Part shown: positions 44,266-53,603 of the stretch, piece by piece
How the letters are laid out: each line of letters begins with the position of its first letter
Position numbering within the stretch: position 1 is the stretch's first letter
Origin: Gammaproteobacteria bacterium
GTDB lineage: Bacteria > Pseudomonadota > Gammaproteobacteria > Pseudomonadales > Azotimanducaceae
Reading direction: 5' to 3'
Length of the DNA: 64,000 nucleotides
NCBI GenBank assembly: GCA_028821515.1
Contig: JAPPGA010000035.1
Location: forward strand, 1 to 64,000
Position numbers and translations under genes: made by a program
Notes under the pieces: generated by a model
The model's database searches: none
What the model was told of the DNA's origin: nothing
Seen by the model: the letters and a program-made list of their open reading frames with translations, nothing else

Positions 44266-45486
44266 TCAAGAGAATCGCGAGGGATCGCCGATCACCCCGG
44301 CTTCGCGGAGCTGCGACAGCGCTTGGGCGTCCAGCCCGAGCTCTGAACTCAGCACGTCGTCGGTATGCTCGCCAAGTCGCGGCGGAGCCTTGATCCTGAA
44401 CTCGGACTCCGACAGCCGCGGCGCGAAGCCGAGCATGGGCACCTTGCCGTGCACCGGCAGGTCCACTTCATGGATGAAGCCCCGCGCCTTCAGGTGCCTG
44501 TCGTGGTGCAGGTCGGCGGTGTCGAGACAGGCGGAGCAGGGCACGCCGGCGTCTCCGATGGTCTCCATGGCCTCGTACTTCGTGTGCGCCTGCGTCCAGT
44601 TGCTGATCTCCTGGTATAGCGCGTCGCCGTGCTCCGTCCGCGAGGCGATCGTCGCAAACCGGGGATCGATGAGCAGGTCGCCCCGGTCGATAGCCGCGCA
44701 CAGGGCGTCCCAGTGGCCTTGGTTGACGGGCATCAGGTAGATGTAGTCGTTGGGACCGAACGGTTTGCACGCATAGATGTTGACCGGCGCCCGTCCGCCG
44801 TAGTTTCCCCGGCGGGGCGCGGCTTTGGTCCCCCACTCGGATGCCATGAACGTGCGGGTGCGCGTGTAGTACATCATCGCTTCCTGCATCGAGACTTCGA
44901 CGAGTTGGCCCTTGCCCGTGCGCGAGCACTGGATGTAGGCGGCCAGCACCGCCATCGCGGTCTGGATGCCGGTGCCGGAATCACCGGTCGTCGAACCTGG
45001 CCGCATCGGGGGGCCATCGGGCTCGCCGGTGATCGAGAACGCGCCGGCGGCGGCCTGCGCGATCATGTCCATGCAGCGGAAGTGGGCGTAGGGTCCCGTG
45101 GTGCCGAAGCCCTTGATGCGCGTGTAGATCAGCCGGGGATTGGCAGCGGCGAGAGTCTCGTAGTCGATCCCTAACCGCTCGGTGACGCCGGGACCGTAGT
45201 TCTCGACGAAGACATCGAATCTCGGCACCAGGCGCATGAAGAGGTCGCGGCCCTCTTCGGTGCGGAGATCGAGCGCCAGGCTGCGCTTGTTCGAGTTCCA
45301 GGCGCAATAATAGGGCGTGTAGTCCTCGTATTCCGGACTGCGGCCGACGCCTCGGCCGGGATCGCCGTATGCGGGGGGCTCGACCTTGACCACGTCGGCG
45401 CCGAGCCACGCCAGAGCCTGGGTGCACGACGTGCCGGCCTCGTATTGGGTCATGTCAAGGATCCTGATGCCGTCCAGGGCGGGCAT
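44266..45486 (-). CDS. CaiB/BaiF family (type III) CoA-transferase
   Basis: 406-residue family III CoA-transferase. DGIRILDMTQYEAGTSCTQA, LAWLGADVVKVEPPAYGDPG and NSNKRSLALDLRTEEGRDLF are typical; RLGIDYETLAAANPRLIY and GTTGPYAHFRCMDMIAQAAA follow. It moves CoA between an acyl-CoA donor and a carboxylic acid. The ATG at 45486 has GGAG close upstream. It is divergent from the EthD/SDR pair and is probably part of a carboxylate-degradation set with the MaoC and SDR genes. Confidence 0.87.
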   Translation of the reverse strand: MPALDGIRILDMTQYEAGTSCTQALAWLGADVVKVEPPAYGDPGRGVGRSPEYEDYTPYYCAWNSNKRSLALDLRTEEGRDLFMRLVPRFDVFVENYGPGVTERLGIDYETLAAANPRLIYTRIKGFGTTGPYAHFRCMDMIAQAAAGAFSITGEPDGPPMRPGSTTGDSGTGIQTAMAVLAAYIQCSRTGKGQLVEVSMQEAMMYYTRTRTFMASEWGTKAAPRRGNYGGRAPVNIYACKPFGPNDYIYLMPVNQGHWDALCAAIDRGDLLIDPRFATIASRTEHGDALYQEISNWTQAHTKYEAMETIGDAGVPCSACLDTADLHHDRHLKARGFIHEVDLPVHGKVPMLGFAPRLSESEFRIKAPPRLGEHTDDVLSSELGLDAQALSQLREAGVIGDPSRFS

Positions 45487-45617
45487 GGGCGTCTCCTGTT
45501 TCAGGTTGGCCGTCGGGCGATTGCGGCGGCCATCATAGCTTTGCCGCGCGTATCTTGGCGACTCGCGGCGCGGCGGCATATAGTCGGGGCCTGCCCCATA
45601 GCCATTAAGGACCAGAC

Positions 45618-46346
45618 ATGGTTGAGCAAATCCCCGGCGCCAAGATGATGTACCTGATCAGGCGCAGGCCGGAGACGTCCAGGGAAGAGTTGGTCGCGCA
45701 CTGGTACGCCAGCCACATGCCGAACGTGATCCAGCGGACGAAGGACCAGGCGCGGCGGGGACAGCCCCACCCAAGGCGCTACTTCGCGACGCTCTACGAC
45801 GCGAACGCGGACGGCAACCATCCCTGGGACGGCGTTGCCCAGCTCTGGTGGGACCAGCCGGTACCGATGCCGGACGAACCCCACGGGACCACGCCGACGG
45901 ATACGTTCCAGCAGAAGGTGGAACCGTATATGCCCTGGGCGACGCGCGAGTATGTAGTGATCGACGGTTCCGAGCACCTGAGCAACGAACCGCTGACGCT
46001 GAACGCGCCTTATCCGATGACGCGATCCGGGTTCTTCAAGGTGACTTACCTGGTGGCGGTGAAACCGGATACCGATTACAACGCGCTGTTCGGGCACTGG
46101 CTCGACGTGCATGCGCCGAACGTCAAGCAGGCGGTGGAGCATGGCGGCGGATTTCGTTACGTGGTGAGTCATAGCCTCGATCCCGAGAACGCTCCGTACG
46201 CGGGAATGGCCGAACTCTATTTCCATGACCATGCTGGCTGGGCCGGTTATCGCGAGCATATCCAGCCAGACGGCATGGAAGCGTGGCTCGATCGCGAACG
46301 CATGGAAATGCTGCGCGCGGGCACCGAGATGGTCGGCGTCCCCTGA
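45618..46346 (+). CDS. EthD-domain protein with two EthD-like repeats
   Basis: 242 residues forming two ferredoxin-like EthD/Dabb-type units: GAKMMYLIRRRPETSREELV with HWYASHMPNVIQRT, and FFKVTYLVAVKPDTDYNALF with HWLDVHAPNVKQAVE. EthD proteins occur with degradation enzymes for ethers, aromatics and polyketide-like compounds; the catalytic role is not established. It is followed 64 bases later by an SDR gene on the same strand. Confidence 0.8.
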   Translation: MVEQIPGAKMMYLIRRRPETSREELVAHWYASHMPNVIQRTKDQARRGQPHPRRYFATLYDANADGNHPWDGVAQLWWDQPVPMPDEPHGTTPTDTFQQKVEPYMPWATREYVVIDGSEHLSNEPLTLNAPYPMTRSGFFKVTYLVAVKPDTDYNALFGHWLDVHAPNVKQAVEHGGGFRYVVSHSLDPENAPYAGMAELYFHDHAGWAGYREHIQPDGMEAWLDRERMEMLRAGTEMVGVP

Positions 46347-46410
46347 CGGTTTCCGGGCGCAGGCCGCATGGCCGCCATAACATAGGGCGATTCGACGAAC
46401 GGAGGACAGC

Positions 46411-47169
46411 ATGTTCGACTTGACCGGCAAGGTGGGACTGGTAACGGGCGGCAACGGAGGCATCGGTCTCGGGTATGCCGAAGGCCTGGCGGAGCACGGC
46501 GCCGGTGTCTGCATCTGGGGCACCAACGAAGAGAAAAACGCGGCAGCGCAAGCCAGGCTCGAGCGCTTTGGCGGCAAGGTGGCCGCGATGCGTTGCGATG
46601 TCAGCGACGAGAAGCAGGTGGAGGACGCGTTCGCCCGTACCGTCGAGACGTTCGGGCACGTCGATTCATGTTTCGCCAATGCCGGCGTCGGCGGTGGCGG
46701 CGCGAACTTTGATGACATGACGCCCGACGAGTGGCACCGCGTGTTCAAGGTGAACATGGACGGGGTGATGTTCACCTTCCGGGAGGCGGTCAAGCACATG
46801 AAGCAGAGCGGCCGCGGCGGTTCGCTCGTGGTGACGAGCAGCGGCACGGCGCGGTTCGGCGCGCGCGGCGCGGAGCACTATTCCGCGACCAAGGCCGGCG
46901 TCATTGCCCTGATACAGTCACTGGCGATCGGCCAGGCACGCTACGGCATTCGCGCCAACGCGATCATTCCCGGGTGGATCGAGACCGCGATGACCGAACG
47001 GGCGTTTCAGACCGAAGCATTCCAGACACGGGTCATAAGGCGGATTCCGCAACGCCGCTGGGGCCAGCCCGCGGACTTTCGTGCCATCGCCGTCTACTTC
47101 GCCAGCGACGAAAGCGCCTACCACACCGGCGACACCATCGCCATCGATGGCGGCGTTTCACACTTCTGA
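46411..47169 (+). CDS. SDR family oxidoreductase
   Basis: 252-residue classical SDR: VTGGNGGIGLGYAEGLAEHG cofactor motif, NAGVGGG, TSSGTARF, catalytic YSATKAGVI, and the typical ending YHTGDTIAIDGGVSHF. NAD(P)-dependent alcohol/ketone interconversion, cytoplasmic. GGAGG before the ATG is well placed. It is convergent with the AraC regulator and probably co-transcribed with the EthD gene. Confidence 0.87.
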   Translation: MFDLTGKVGLVTGGNGGIGLGYAEGLAEHGAGVCIWGTNEEKNAAAQARLERFGGKVAAMRCDVSDEKQVEDAFARTVETFGHVDSCFANAGVGGGGANFDDMTPDEWHRVFKVNMDGVMFTFREAVKHMKQSGRGGSLVVTSSGTARFGARGAEHYSATKAGVIALIQSLAIGQARYGIRANAIIPGWIETAMTERAFQTEAFQTRVIRRIPQRRWGQPADFRAIAVYFASDESAYHTGDTIAIDGGVSHF

Positions 47170-47191
47170 ACAAGGGGTGTCGGCGGCGGCT

Positions 47192-48433
47192 TCAGGCCCT
47201 TGACCCGGAGCGAAACTCCGAAGGCGAGATCTTGTTCCAGCGGATGAATGCGCGCCGAAAACTCCTCTCGTCCGCGTAGTCGAGTTCTTCTGCGACTTCG
47301 CCAGCGAGGTGATCCTGGGACAGGAGACGCTTTGCGCGTGCGTTCAAGGCCTGTTGCCTGACCTGCTGAAAGGACGTGTTTGATTCGGCGAGACGGCGCC
47401 GCAAGGTCCTGGCACTAAGGTTGAGCTGCGATGCAAGCTCATTGGCTGACACGGTCTGCGTCGATACCAGGTCGACGACCCTGTCCACGATCGGTACGTT
47501 TGCGGGCGATACCCGGAGATTGCTTTCGATCAGGTTAGCCACTTCGCCAAAGATGGCGTCTGGCCGGGGCAGGTCGGCGGGCTGCAGTTTCACTGGTACA
47601 GCGGCGACGGAGAAGTTGTAGATCAGCGCGTAGTTCCTGCTTCCGTAGGCGATCGGAACGCCCCAGTACGCCAGCTGGTTGAGCCGGTTACCCGCGCGTC
47701 TGCGAGAGGAGCCCTCAGCCGGGGAGCGCGAGGGGGAACCCCTCGCAAGAAAAGAGCCCTCAGCCGGGGAGCGCGAGGGGGAACCCCTCGCAAGAGAATC
47801 GCTCAAGTGCCGTTTCGTAGTTACCTTCAGGAGGAATGGGTCGATTTCGGCGCCCGCACAAATGCCAAACAGCGTGTGCATGAGTATCACGATGCACTCG
47901 AGAAAACTGTGCAACTGGCTGGCTGTCAACTTGAATGGTGTGGGGAAGTCCGTGTTGTCAATGGCGTAAATCAGCCTGTCGCCCTGCGTCATTACGTGGT
48001 TGTAGACGCGGCCGTGCAATAGATTGAACCCGTTCGCAAACTCGCGCAGCATGCCGTCAAAGCGGTTGCAACCCGCCGCCTGAGACATCACGAAATGGAA
48101 CGCGCCGGGCAATAGTGGGCGCTTCGACATTCGCACGATCTCGTCGCTGGTCAGGTCGGCCAGTCTCCCGAGAAGCCTGAAGTAGTCGGAAACTGCCACG
48201 GGGTCCGACTCATCGTTTGCACCTGTTCCATGGCGCCGTATTTCGCGCAATACGACGGCCAGGTCGATACCGCTGGACATGGCGGCTCTTGCCAACGGTT
48301 CAAACAGGGAGTTGTCCACGCAAGGAATGCCTGGCCCATTCGCCGAACCTGGGTGGTCGCTGAAATTCGGCATATTCGTACAGTACCACGGTGCTGGCCA
48401 CAACTGTCCCCCTTTCGTGACCTGTTGTGTCAT
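47192..48433 (-). CDS. AraC family regulator with in-frame repeat insertion
   Basis: 413 residues. The N-terminal Arabinose_bd-type effector domain (SSGIDLAVVLREIRR, DYFRLLGRLADLTSDEIVRM, LPGAFHFVMSQAAGCNRFDG) is followed by a C-terminal AraC helix-turn-helix (NELASQLNLSARTLRRRLAE, EVAEELDYADERSFRRAFIR, KISPSEFR). Between them two copies of a 15-residue unit (LARGSPSRSPAEGS plus one residue) are inserted, encoded by a 45 bp DNA repeat, without breaking the frame. ATG 48433 is favoured by GAGG 9 bases upstream; 48373 is an alternative. It is divergent from the TonB receptor gene (79 bases), which it likely controls. Confidence 0.82.
   Translation of the reverse strand: MTQQVTKGGQLWPAPWYCTNMPNFSDHPGSANGPGIPCVDNSLFEPLARAAMSSGIDLAVVLREIRRHGTGANDESDPVAVSDYFRLLGRLADLTSDEIVRMSKRPLLPGAFHFVMSQAAGCNRFDGMLREFANGFNLLHGRVYNHVMTQGDRLIYAIDNTDFPTPFKLTASQLHSFLECIVILMHTLFGICAGAEIDPFLLKVTTKRHLSDSLARGSPSRSPAEGSFLARGSPSRSPAEGSSRRRAGNRLNQLAYWGVPIAYGSRNYALIYNFSVAAVPVKLQPADLPRPDAIFGEVANLIESNLRVSPANVPIVDRVVDLVSTQTVSANELASQLNLSARTLRRRLAESNTSFQQVRQQALNARAKRLLSQDHLAGEVAEELDYADERSFRRAFIRWNKISPSEFRSGSRA
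47709..47798. repeat. Two tandem 45-bp hairpin units inside the AraC gene
   Basis: Units 47709-47753 and 47754-47798 differ at one base. Each contains a perfect GCGAGGGG-GAA-CCCCTCGC stem-loop. The first ~20 bases (GAGCCCTCAGCCGGGG, then AGC) resemble the head of the dispersed repeat at 5184 and 31273, suggesting related mobile or palindromic elements. Confidence 0.75.
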
Positions 48434-48512
48434 TGCGGAGCACCTCAAGCAGCCGTCAAATTCGCATTGGGGGAATGTTCGATCCGCTGTACACATCGCG
48501 AGGAATTGCACC

Positions 48513-50837
48513 ATGTGGCCCAGCAATACAGTTCGCCGGTTTCGACCGGTTGCCGTCTCGAGCGTTGTCGCAATCCTGATTCTTCTCGACGCGAGTCTTG
48601 TCTCTGTCGCCCAGGAGACGGCGGGCGATGAGCAGGTCAATGCGATCGAGGAAATCATCGTCACCGCTCGCCGCAGGGAGGAGTCGCTACTTGCCGTGCC
48701 GGGCTCGGTCTCGGCTTTCAGCGAAAGCCGGCTTCGCGATCTGCAAGCGACCGACATGCGCCAGGTGCAATACGCGGTGCCGAACTTTCACTTTCAGCGA
48801 AGCGATTCGTCCAATGCCGCGGTCTACCTGCGTGGCATCGGGCAGAACGACTCCCTGCCCTTTGTCGAGTCGGGCGTGGGCGTTTATATCGACGACGTAT
48901 ACGTGGCGCGCAGCCAGGCTGCTTTCGTCGAACTGTTCGACATCGAGCGGGTCGAGGTTCTGCGCGGGCCGCAAGGAACGCTCTACGGGCGCAACTCCCC
49001 CGGAGGCGCCGTCAAGCTGATCACTCGCCAGCCATCCGACGAGTTCGAAGCTCACGCAGAGGTTGGCGCCGGCAGTCTCAATGCCAGGATGTACAACGGG
49101 CGCATTAGCGGACCATTGAGCGGCGATGGCCGCTGGAAAGGGAAGATTGCGTTCTCCGGCATCAACCGCGACGGGCATTCCGAGAATGCGGTGCTTGGGG
49201 GCACCGACGGCGACACGAATACGCTGTCGTTTCGATCGGGCCTCAACTTCGAGGCGAGCGACGACCTGAGTTTCGCACTCCGCTTCGAAGGAAAGTACGA
49301 GCGTCCCGACCGGTCACTGACCCCGATCCGGAAGACGCCGCTCACGTTGTTTCCGGACCCGGTTGGCGCTCCGTTCAGCCCGGTCACCTACCTGCCGACG
49401 GAGGAAGCATTCGGCTCGCCCTATGTCGTCGAAGGCACGGCGAATGTTCTTGCCGACCTGACGACACACGGAGCTTCGTTCAAGATCAAGCGGCACTTTG
49501 GTGACGCCTGGTACCTGGAGAGCATCACCGCATACCGCAAGCTCTCCTGGGATTTCGTCCTGGACGCCGACAGCACGCCGCATCCGGTCCTGGACATTCC
49601 GGTTTATGAGGACGATGACCAGTATTCCACCGAGCTGAGGGTGGCTTACGAAAGCGACAATGGCCTGTCGTTTACGGGCGGCGTTTTCTACTTTGTCGAC
49701 GATGATGTCGTGCTCGCGGGATTCGATGATGCATCGGCATCATTCGAGTTCTTCGGATTCTTTTTCCCGATCATCAGCGTTGGAATTCCATCGGGTGGAT
49801 ACGGCGAAAGCGACCAGCGCACGCGATCGGTCGCCGCATTTGCCGACGTTACGTTTCCCATTTCGGATACGACCAGCGTGGAGATCGGTGCGCGCTACAC
49901 CATTGACGAGAAAGAGGTCACGCGGCGCGGCGAGTTTTTCTTTGACCCCACGCTGTCCCTGAGCCTGGATCAGCCACCGTTCCTGGCCGGTATCGGATTT
50001 CCCGGCGAAAACCTGCAGGACACGCAGGATTGGAACGCGGTCACGCCACGCGCGGTCCTGTCGCACCAGCCCAACGATTGCCTCACGCTGTATGGGTCCA
50101 TCTCTCGCGGCTTCAAGAGCGGCGGTTTCCCGGGACGGGCATTCGCGGGCAGCGAATTCAAGCCGTTTGATCCGGAGACGGTCTGGACCTTCGAGACCGG
50201 CATCAAGGGTCGCGACCCGGATAACCGTTTCACCTACTCGGCCGCGTACTTCTACAACGACTACAACGACCTGCAGTTGAACGGCTTTGGCCAGGACCCC
50301 GTGACCGGGCAATTCGTCAGCCTGTTCACCAATGCCGCGTCCGCGATAACTCGTGGCCTGGAGGGTGTGGTTTCCTATCGTCCCAGCCACCGTCTTTCGA
50401 TCGACGCCTCGGTCGGATACCTGAATGCCGAATACGAGGAATTCGAAACGCTGGTGAACGGCGTGCTCACCGATGTCAGTACGCGGCGCCTGCCCAATGC
50501 ACCCGAGTGGACCGGCTTCCTTGGAGTCACATACTCGGATCAACTCACCCCGGGCATCGCCGGAACCGCGCATGTCGATATCGCCTACAAGGGTGCCCAC
50601 GCCAACGAGTCGTCGGACTCTCCGAACCTTGCCGTCGCCGCAGCGACCTACCTGAACGCTTTCGTATCGATTTCAGCCAGCGATCAGCGTTGGGAAGTGC
50701 GTTTGGGAGGCACAAACCTGACGGACAATGCGCGCGCCGCCCAGAGCTTCAATACCGCGGAGTTCTCCGGCGTGGAAACCGCTTTTATGGGCGCTCCCCG
50801 CCTGTACGAAGTACGGCTTCTGCTGCGCTTTGACTGA
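48513..50837 (+). CDS. TonB-dependent outer-membrane receptor
   Basis: 774-residue receptor. A signal peptide (VSSVVAILILLDASLVSVAQ) and TonB box AIEEIIVTARRREES precede the plug domain (ERVEVLRGPQGTLYGRNSPG, GAVKLITRQP). The 22-stranded barrel runs to the C-terminal LYEVRLLLRFD. It belongs to the group often used for hydrophobic or carbohydrate-like substrates in marine bacteria. The start at 48513 has GAGGA 8 bases upstream. It is divergent from an AraC regulator and followed by an esterase gene 21 bases downstream, so uptake and hydrolysis of one ester-type substrate is plausible. Confidence 0.9.
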   Translation: MWPSNTVRRFRPVAVSSVVAILILLDASLVSVAQETAGDEQVNAIEEIIVTARRREESLLAVPGSVSAFSESRLRDLQATDMRQVQYAVPNFHFQRSDSSNAAVYLRGIGQNDSLPFVESGVGVYIDDVYVARSQAAFVELFDIERVEVLRGPQGTLYGRNSPGGAVKLITRQPSDEFEAHAEVGAGSLNARMYNGRISGPLSGDGRWKGKIAFSGINRDGHSENAVLGGTDGDTNTLSFRSGLNFEASDDLSFALRFEGKYERPDRSLTPIRKTPLTLFPDPVGAPFSPVTYLPTEEAFGSPYVVEGTANVLADLTTHGASFKIKRHFGDAWYLESITAYRKLSWDFVLDADSTPHPVLDIPVYEDDDQYSTELRVAYESDNGLSFTGGVFYFVDDDVVLAGFDDASASFEFFGFFFPIISVGIPSGGYGESDQRTRSVAAFADVTFPISDTTSVEIGARYTIDEKEVTRRGEFFFDPTLSLSLDQPPFLAGIGFPGENLQDTQDWNAVTPRAVLSHQPNDCLTLYGSISRGFKSGGFPGRAFAGSEFKPFDPETVWTFETGIKGRDPDNRFTYSAAYFYNDYNDLQLNGFGQDPVTGQFVSLFTNAASAITRGLEGVVSYRPSHRLSIDASVGYLNAEYEEFETLVNGVLTDVSTRRLPNAPEWTGFLGVTYSDQLTPGIAGTAHVDIAYKGAHANESSDSPNLAVAAATYLNAFVSISASDQRWEVRLGGTNLTDNARAAQSFNTAEFSGVETAFMGAPRLYEVRLLLRFD

Positions 50838-50858
50838 GCGCCGCGAAGGACCAGGGCG

Positions 50859-51797
50859 ATGATCGACCGGCAGTGTGTCAATCTGCTCGAAAGTGCCCAG
50901 GGCATCCTGGCGGAAATCCTGGTTTCCGAAAGCGATCCGGTCGCCATCGGCCGGAGGTACACGGCGGACCTGATGGAGACGTTTCTGGGAGCCAGGGCCG
51001 ATGGCGTGGGAACGCGGGACTTTCGGATCCCGACAGATTCCACGGAAGTCCTGGCCCGCTTCTACCGAGGGAGTCCAGACGCACAAGGGAAACTGGTGCT
51101 GTTCTTTCACGGCGGCGGTTGGAGTGTCGGCGACATCGACACCTACGATGGGTTCGTGCGGCGGTTGTGTGTGGAGACCGGCGCACACTATCTCTCGGTT
51201 GATTTTCGGCGTGCGCCGGAAAACAAGTTTCCCGCCGCTCACGACGACTGCTACGAGGCCGCACTCTGGGCCTTCAGGAATTGCGAAGCCTTGGGAATCG
51301 ATCCTGCCCGGATCGGTGCCATGGGAGACAGCGCCGGCGGGGCGCTGGCGACGGCCGTTTCGTGGCAGATTGCAAGGCAAACGAACTACCGGGTGAACTC
51401 GCTCTACCTGTTGTACCCCTTCCTCGACCTGCGGGACGACCACGAGGCCTACGCGTCGAGGATTTCGTTCGGCGACGGGAACTACCTGGTCGGGCGTGAG
51501 GGCTTGTCAGCCGCCAGGGAGTGGTACCTGACAGAAGACACCAACACCGAAGACCCGTTGGTCTCACCGATGTTCATCCCCGACCTCGAGTCGCTGCCGC
51601 CAACCACGATCATCACGGCCGGACACGACCCGAACCTGGATGAGGGGAGACTCTTTGCCGAGATGCTCAGGAAGAGCGGCGTTCGGGTCACCGAAAGGCA
51701 CTTTGCGTCCGCATTCCACGGCTTCATGCCATTCGGCGTATTGGATGTCGCGGGTGACAGCGTCACGGCCCTCGCAAGAGCCATTGCCGGACAATGA
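50859..51797 (+). CDS. Alpha/beta hydrolase, hormone-sensitive-lipase type
   Basis: 312-residue esterase: oxyanion-hole motif FFHGGGWSVGDIDTY, nucleophile GDSAGGALATA, acid in AGHDPNLDEG, and histidine in SAFHGFMPFG. No signal peptide, so it is cytoplasmic. It follows the TonB receptor in the same direction and probably hydrolyses esters brought in by it. Confidence 0.88.
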   Translation: MIDRQCVNLLESAQGILAEILVSESDPVAIGRRYTADLMETFLGARADGVGTRDFRIPTDSTEVLARFYRGSPDAQGKLVLFFHGGGWSVGDIDTYDGFVRRLCVETGAHYLSVDFRRAPENKFPAAHDDCYEAALWAFRNCEALGIDPARIGAMGDSAGGALATAVSWQIARQTNYRVNSLYLLYPFLDLRDDHEAYASRISFGDGNYLVGREGLSAAREWYLTEDTNTEDPLVSPMFIPDLESLPPTTIITAGHDPNLDEGRLFAEMLRKSGVRVTERHFASAFHGFMPFGVLDVAGDSVTALARAIAGQ

Positions 51798-51816
51798 TCT
51801 CATTGTGCGACCGGAA

Positions 51817-52662
51817 TCAGGCGGCCGTTGTTCCCCAGCGAATGCTCAACGGGATGACACAGGGGGTACTGGCCTGGTAGTCCGCGTAGCTTGGGTACCT
51901 GCCGAGGGAAATCTGCTCGGTTAACCGAATGGAGCCGACGAAAAGCAGTGTCAACAGGATGAAACCGAGGCCGGTCCAGTGCAGCCACTGGCCGGATGCC
52001 CCGGCGGCGAAGAGGTAGAACACCCACCACATCGCTATTTCGCAGAAGTAGTTGGGGTGACGGCAATAGCCGAAGAGCCCGGTGGTGATGAAAGGCTGCT
52101 CGACTTCTTCGCCAGCCGCGATCCGCCGTTTCTTGTCCTGCTGAAAGGCCCAGACCTGCTCGTCGGCGATGGCCTCGCCGATGAACAGGACGGCGAACAG
52201 GGTGATGGCGACGCCGTCGGTCCACGTCAGCGGGGTGTCCTGCCACACCCATGCCTGGTGGATCGGCGACGTGAAAAGCCAGATCAGCAGCATTTGTCCG
52301 AACGAAATGAACGTGAGGTTCAGGACCTGAAACCCGGCCGGGCCGAGCCGCTCCCGCACAACCGCCCACCGGTAGTCTTCGCCGCCCTTGCCGAAACCGC
52401 CCTTGCGCGCAAAGTTGAAGGTGAGTCGCGCGCTCCAGAGCACGACCAGAACCGTCATGAGGTTGAGCCGCGCGGACTCGAAGTCTGCTTCGAACGCCAC
52501 GAGCAGGCAGTAGACGGGCGGGCACAGGGGCCACAGGCGGTCTATCCAGGAGTATTCGCGGCTGATCACGGAGAAGAGCCACGTGAGCGCCGCGAGGACG
52601 AGGCACAGGTCGAGCGCCGTGCCGAAAGGCGTGCCGGTCAGGGGATGGTTGATCAAATTCAT
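51817..52662 (-). CDS. DUF1295 / steroid 5-alpha-reductase-like membrane protein
   Basis: 281-residue integral membrane protein with several hydrophobic helices and the conserved C-terminal region LFGYCRHPNYFCEIAMWWVF plus LGRYPSYADYQ, as in DUF1295 and the ICMT/steroid reductase superfamily. The family reduces or methylates lipophilic substrates using NADPH or SAM; which applies here is unknown. Its position next to TonB, esterase and MaoC genes suggests steroid- or terpenoid-like metabolism. Confidence 0.85.
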   Translation of the reverse strand: MNLINHPLTGTPFGTALDLCLVLAALTWLFSVISREYSWIDRLWPLCPPVYCLLVAFEADFESARLNLMTVLVVLWSARLTFNFARKGGFGKGGEDYRWAVVRERLGPAGFQVLNLTFISFGQMLLIWLFTSPIHQAWVWQDTPLTWTDGVAITLFAVLFIGEAIADEQVWAFQQDKKRRIAAGEEVEQPFITTGLFGYCRHPNYFCEIAMWWVFYLFAAGASGQWLHWTGLGFILLTLLFVGSIRLTEQISLGRYPSYADYQASTPCVIPLSIRWGTTAA

Positions 52663-52827
52663 GGGTAGGGCAGTCTAAATGCGATTCTCGCAGTGTGGTA
52701 ATGGAACGCTGTCACTGGATGCCTCAGGGTAGCGTCAAGGCGCGTCGGGTGGGTAGGATGGAATCTGTGGGTGCAGATCTGACGCATCCGGGGTGTAGCG
52801 AACCGCAACAGCGACAAGGAGAAGACC

Positions 52828-53301
52828 ATGGCCGACAACCTGCAAGCCGCGTATGAGACGTTGACCGCGCGGATCGGCGAATCGACGCCGCACTCCGACT
52901 GGTTCGAAATAGACCAGCAACGCGTCAATGATTTTGCCGACGTGACGATGGATCACCAGTGGATCCACGTCGATGTCGAGCGCGCGAAGGCAGGGCCTTT
53001 CGGGGCTCCGATCGCCCACGGTCACCTGACGCTGTCGATCATGGGCCACCTGCCGCGCCCGGCGCAGGCGGCCACGGCGCGTCGGATCGAAGGCCAGAAA
53101 ATGGCGATCAACTACGGCTTCAACAGGGTGCGGTTTCCCGCCCCGGTGCCGGTGGGCGCCCGGGTGCGCACCCAGAGCACGCTAAAGACCGTCGAAATCA
53201 AGGGCGGCATGATCGAGGTGATGAACGAGGTCGTGATGGAGGTCGAGGGGCAGGAAAAGCCCTGCTGCGTGGCGGAGAGCCTTGCGCGGTTCGTCTTCTG
53301 A
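52828..53301 (+). CDS. MaoC family hydratase/dehydratase
   Basis: 157-residue hot-dog-fold enzyme. The R-hydratase signature is visible as FADVTMDHQWIHVDVERAKA and GAPIAHGHLTLS (Asp/His catalytic pair). It should hydrate a trans-2-enoyl-CoA or act on a similar thioester. A well-placed GGAG precedes the ATG. A near copy of its last codons occurs at 53910-53951, in front of the LuxR gene. Confidence 0.87.
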   Translation: MADNLQAAYETLTARIGESTPHSDWFEIDQQRVNDFADVTMDHQWIHVDVERAKAGPFGAPIAHGHLTLSIMGHLPRPAQAATARRIEGQKMAINYGFNRVRFPAPVPVGARVRTQSTLKTVEIKGGMIEVMNEVVMEVEGQEKPCCVAESLARFVF

Positions 53302-53315
53302 TCAGAACGAGCGAT

Positions 53316-53603
53316 TCAGCCCTGATCGCGTCGTCCGACATCGTCGATGAGGCTGTACATCCCATCCTCGTGTCGAACGAAATACGCTGTGCAGCCGCCC
53401 GGATTTCCGCGGCGATGCTTGGGAAGGAAGACCCGGTAGGTGGACTCGGACCACCTTGGGCAAGCCCGTTGTACATCAGGGCCTCTGAAACGTTCTGGTA
53501 AGAGTTCGCGCGATCGGGCGCGGCGAATGTCCCGAACGAACCTACTCATCCTTGCCCCAATAGGCCAACCATTGGCGACAGAGCGTAATACCTTGTCGTT
53601 CAT
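53316..53603 (-). CDS. Small protein of unknown function
   Basis: 95 residues, rich in Arg. The C-terminal half (STYRVFLPKHRRGNPGGCTA, then YFVRHEDGMYSLID) looks like a folded beta-rich segment rather than a shadow frame. I do not recognise a family. The start has no obvious ribosome site. It is convergent with MaoC. Confidence 0.4.
   Translation of the reverse strand: MNDKVLRSVANGWPIGARMSRFVRDIRRARSRELLPERFRGPDVQRACPRWSESTYRVFLPKHRRGNPGGCTAYFVRHEDGMYSLIDDVGRRDQG

Noticed and set aside
47709..47798. CRISPR-like repeat
   Set aside because: Only two adjacent 45-bp units with no spacer, inside a coding frame; it is a tandem hairpin insertion.
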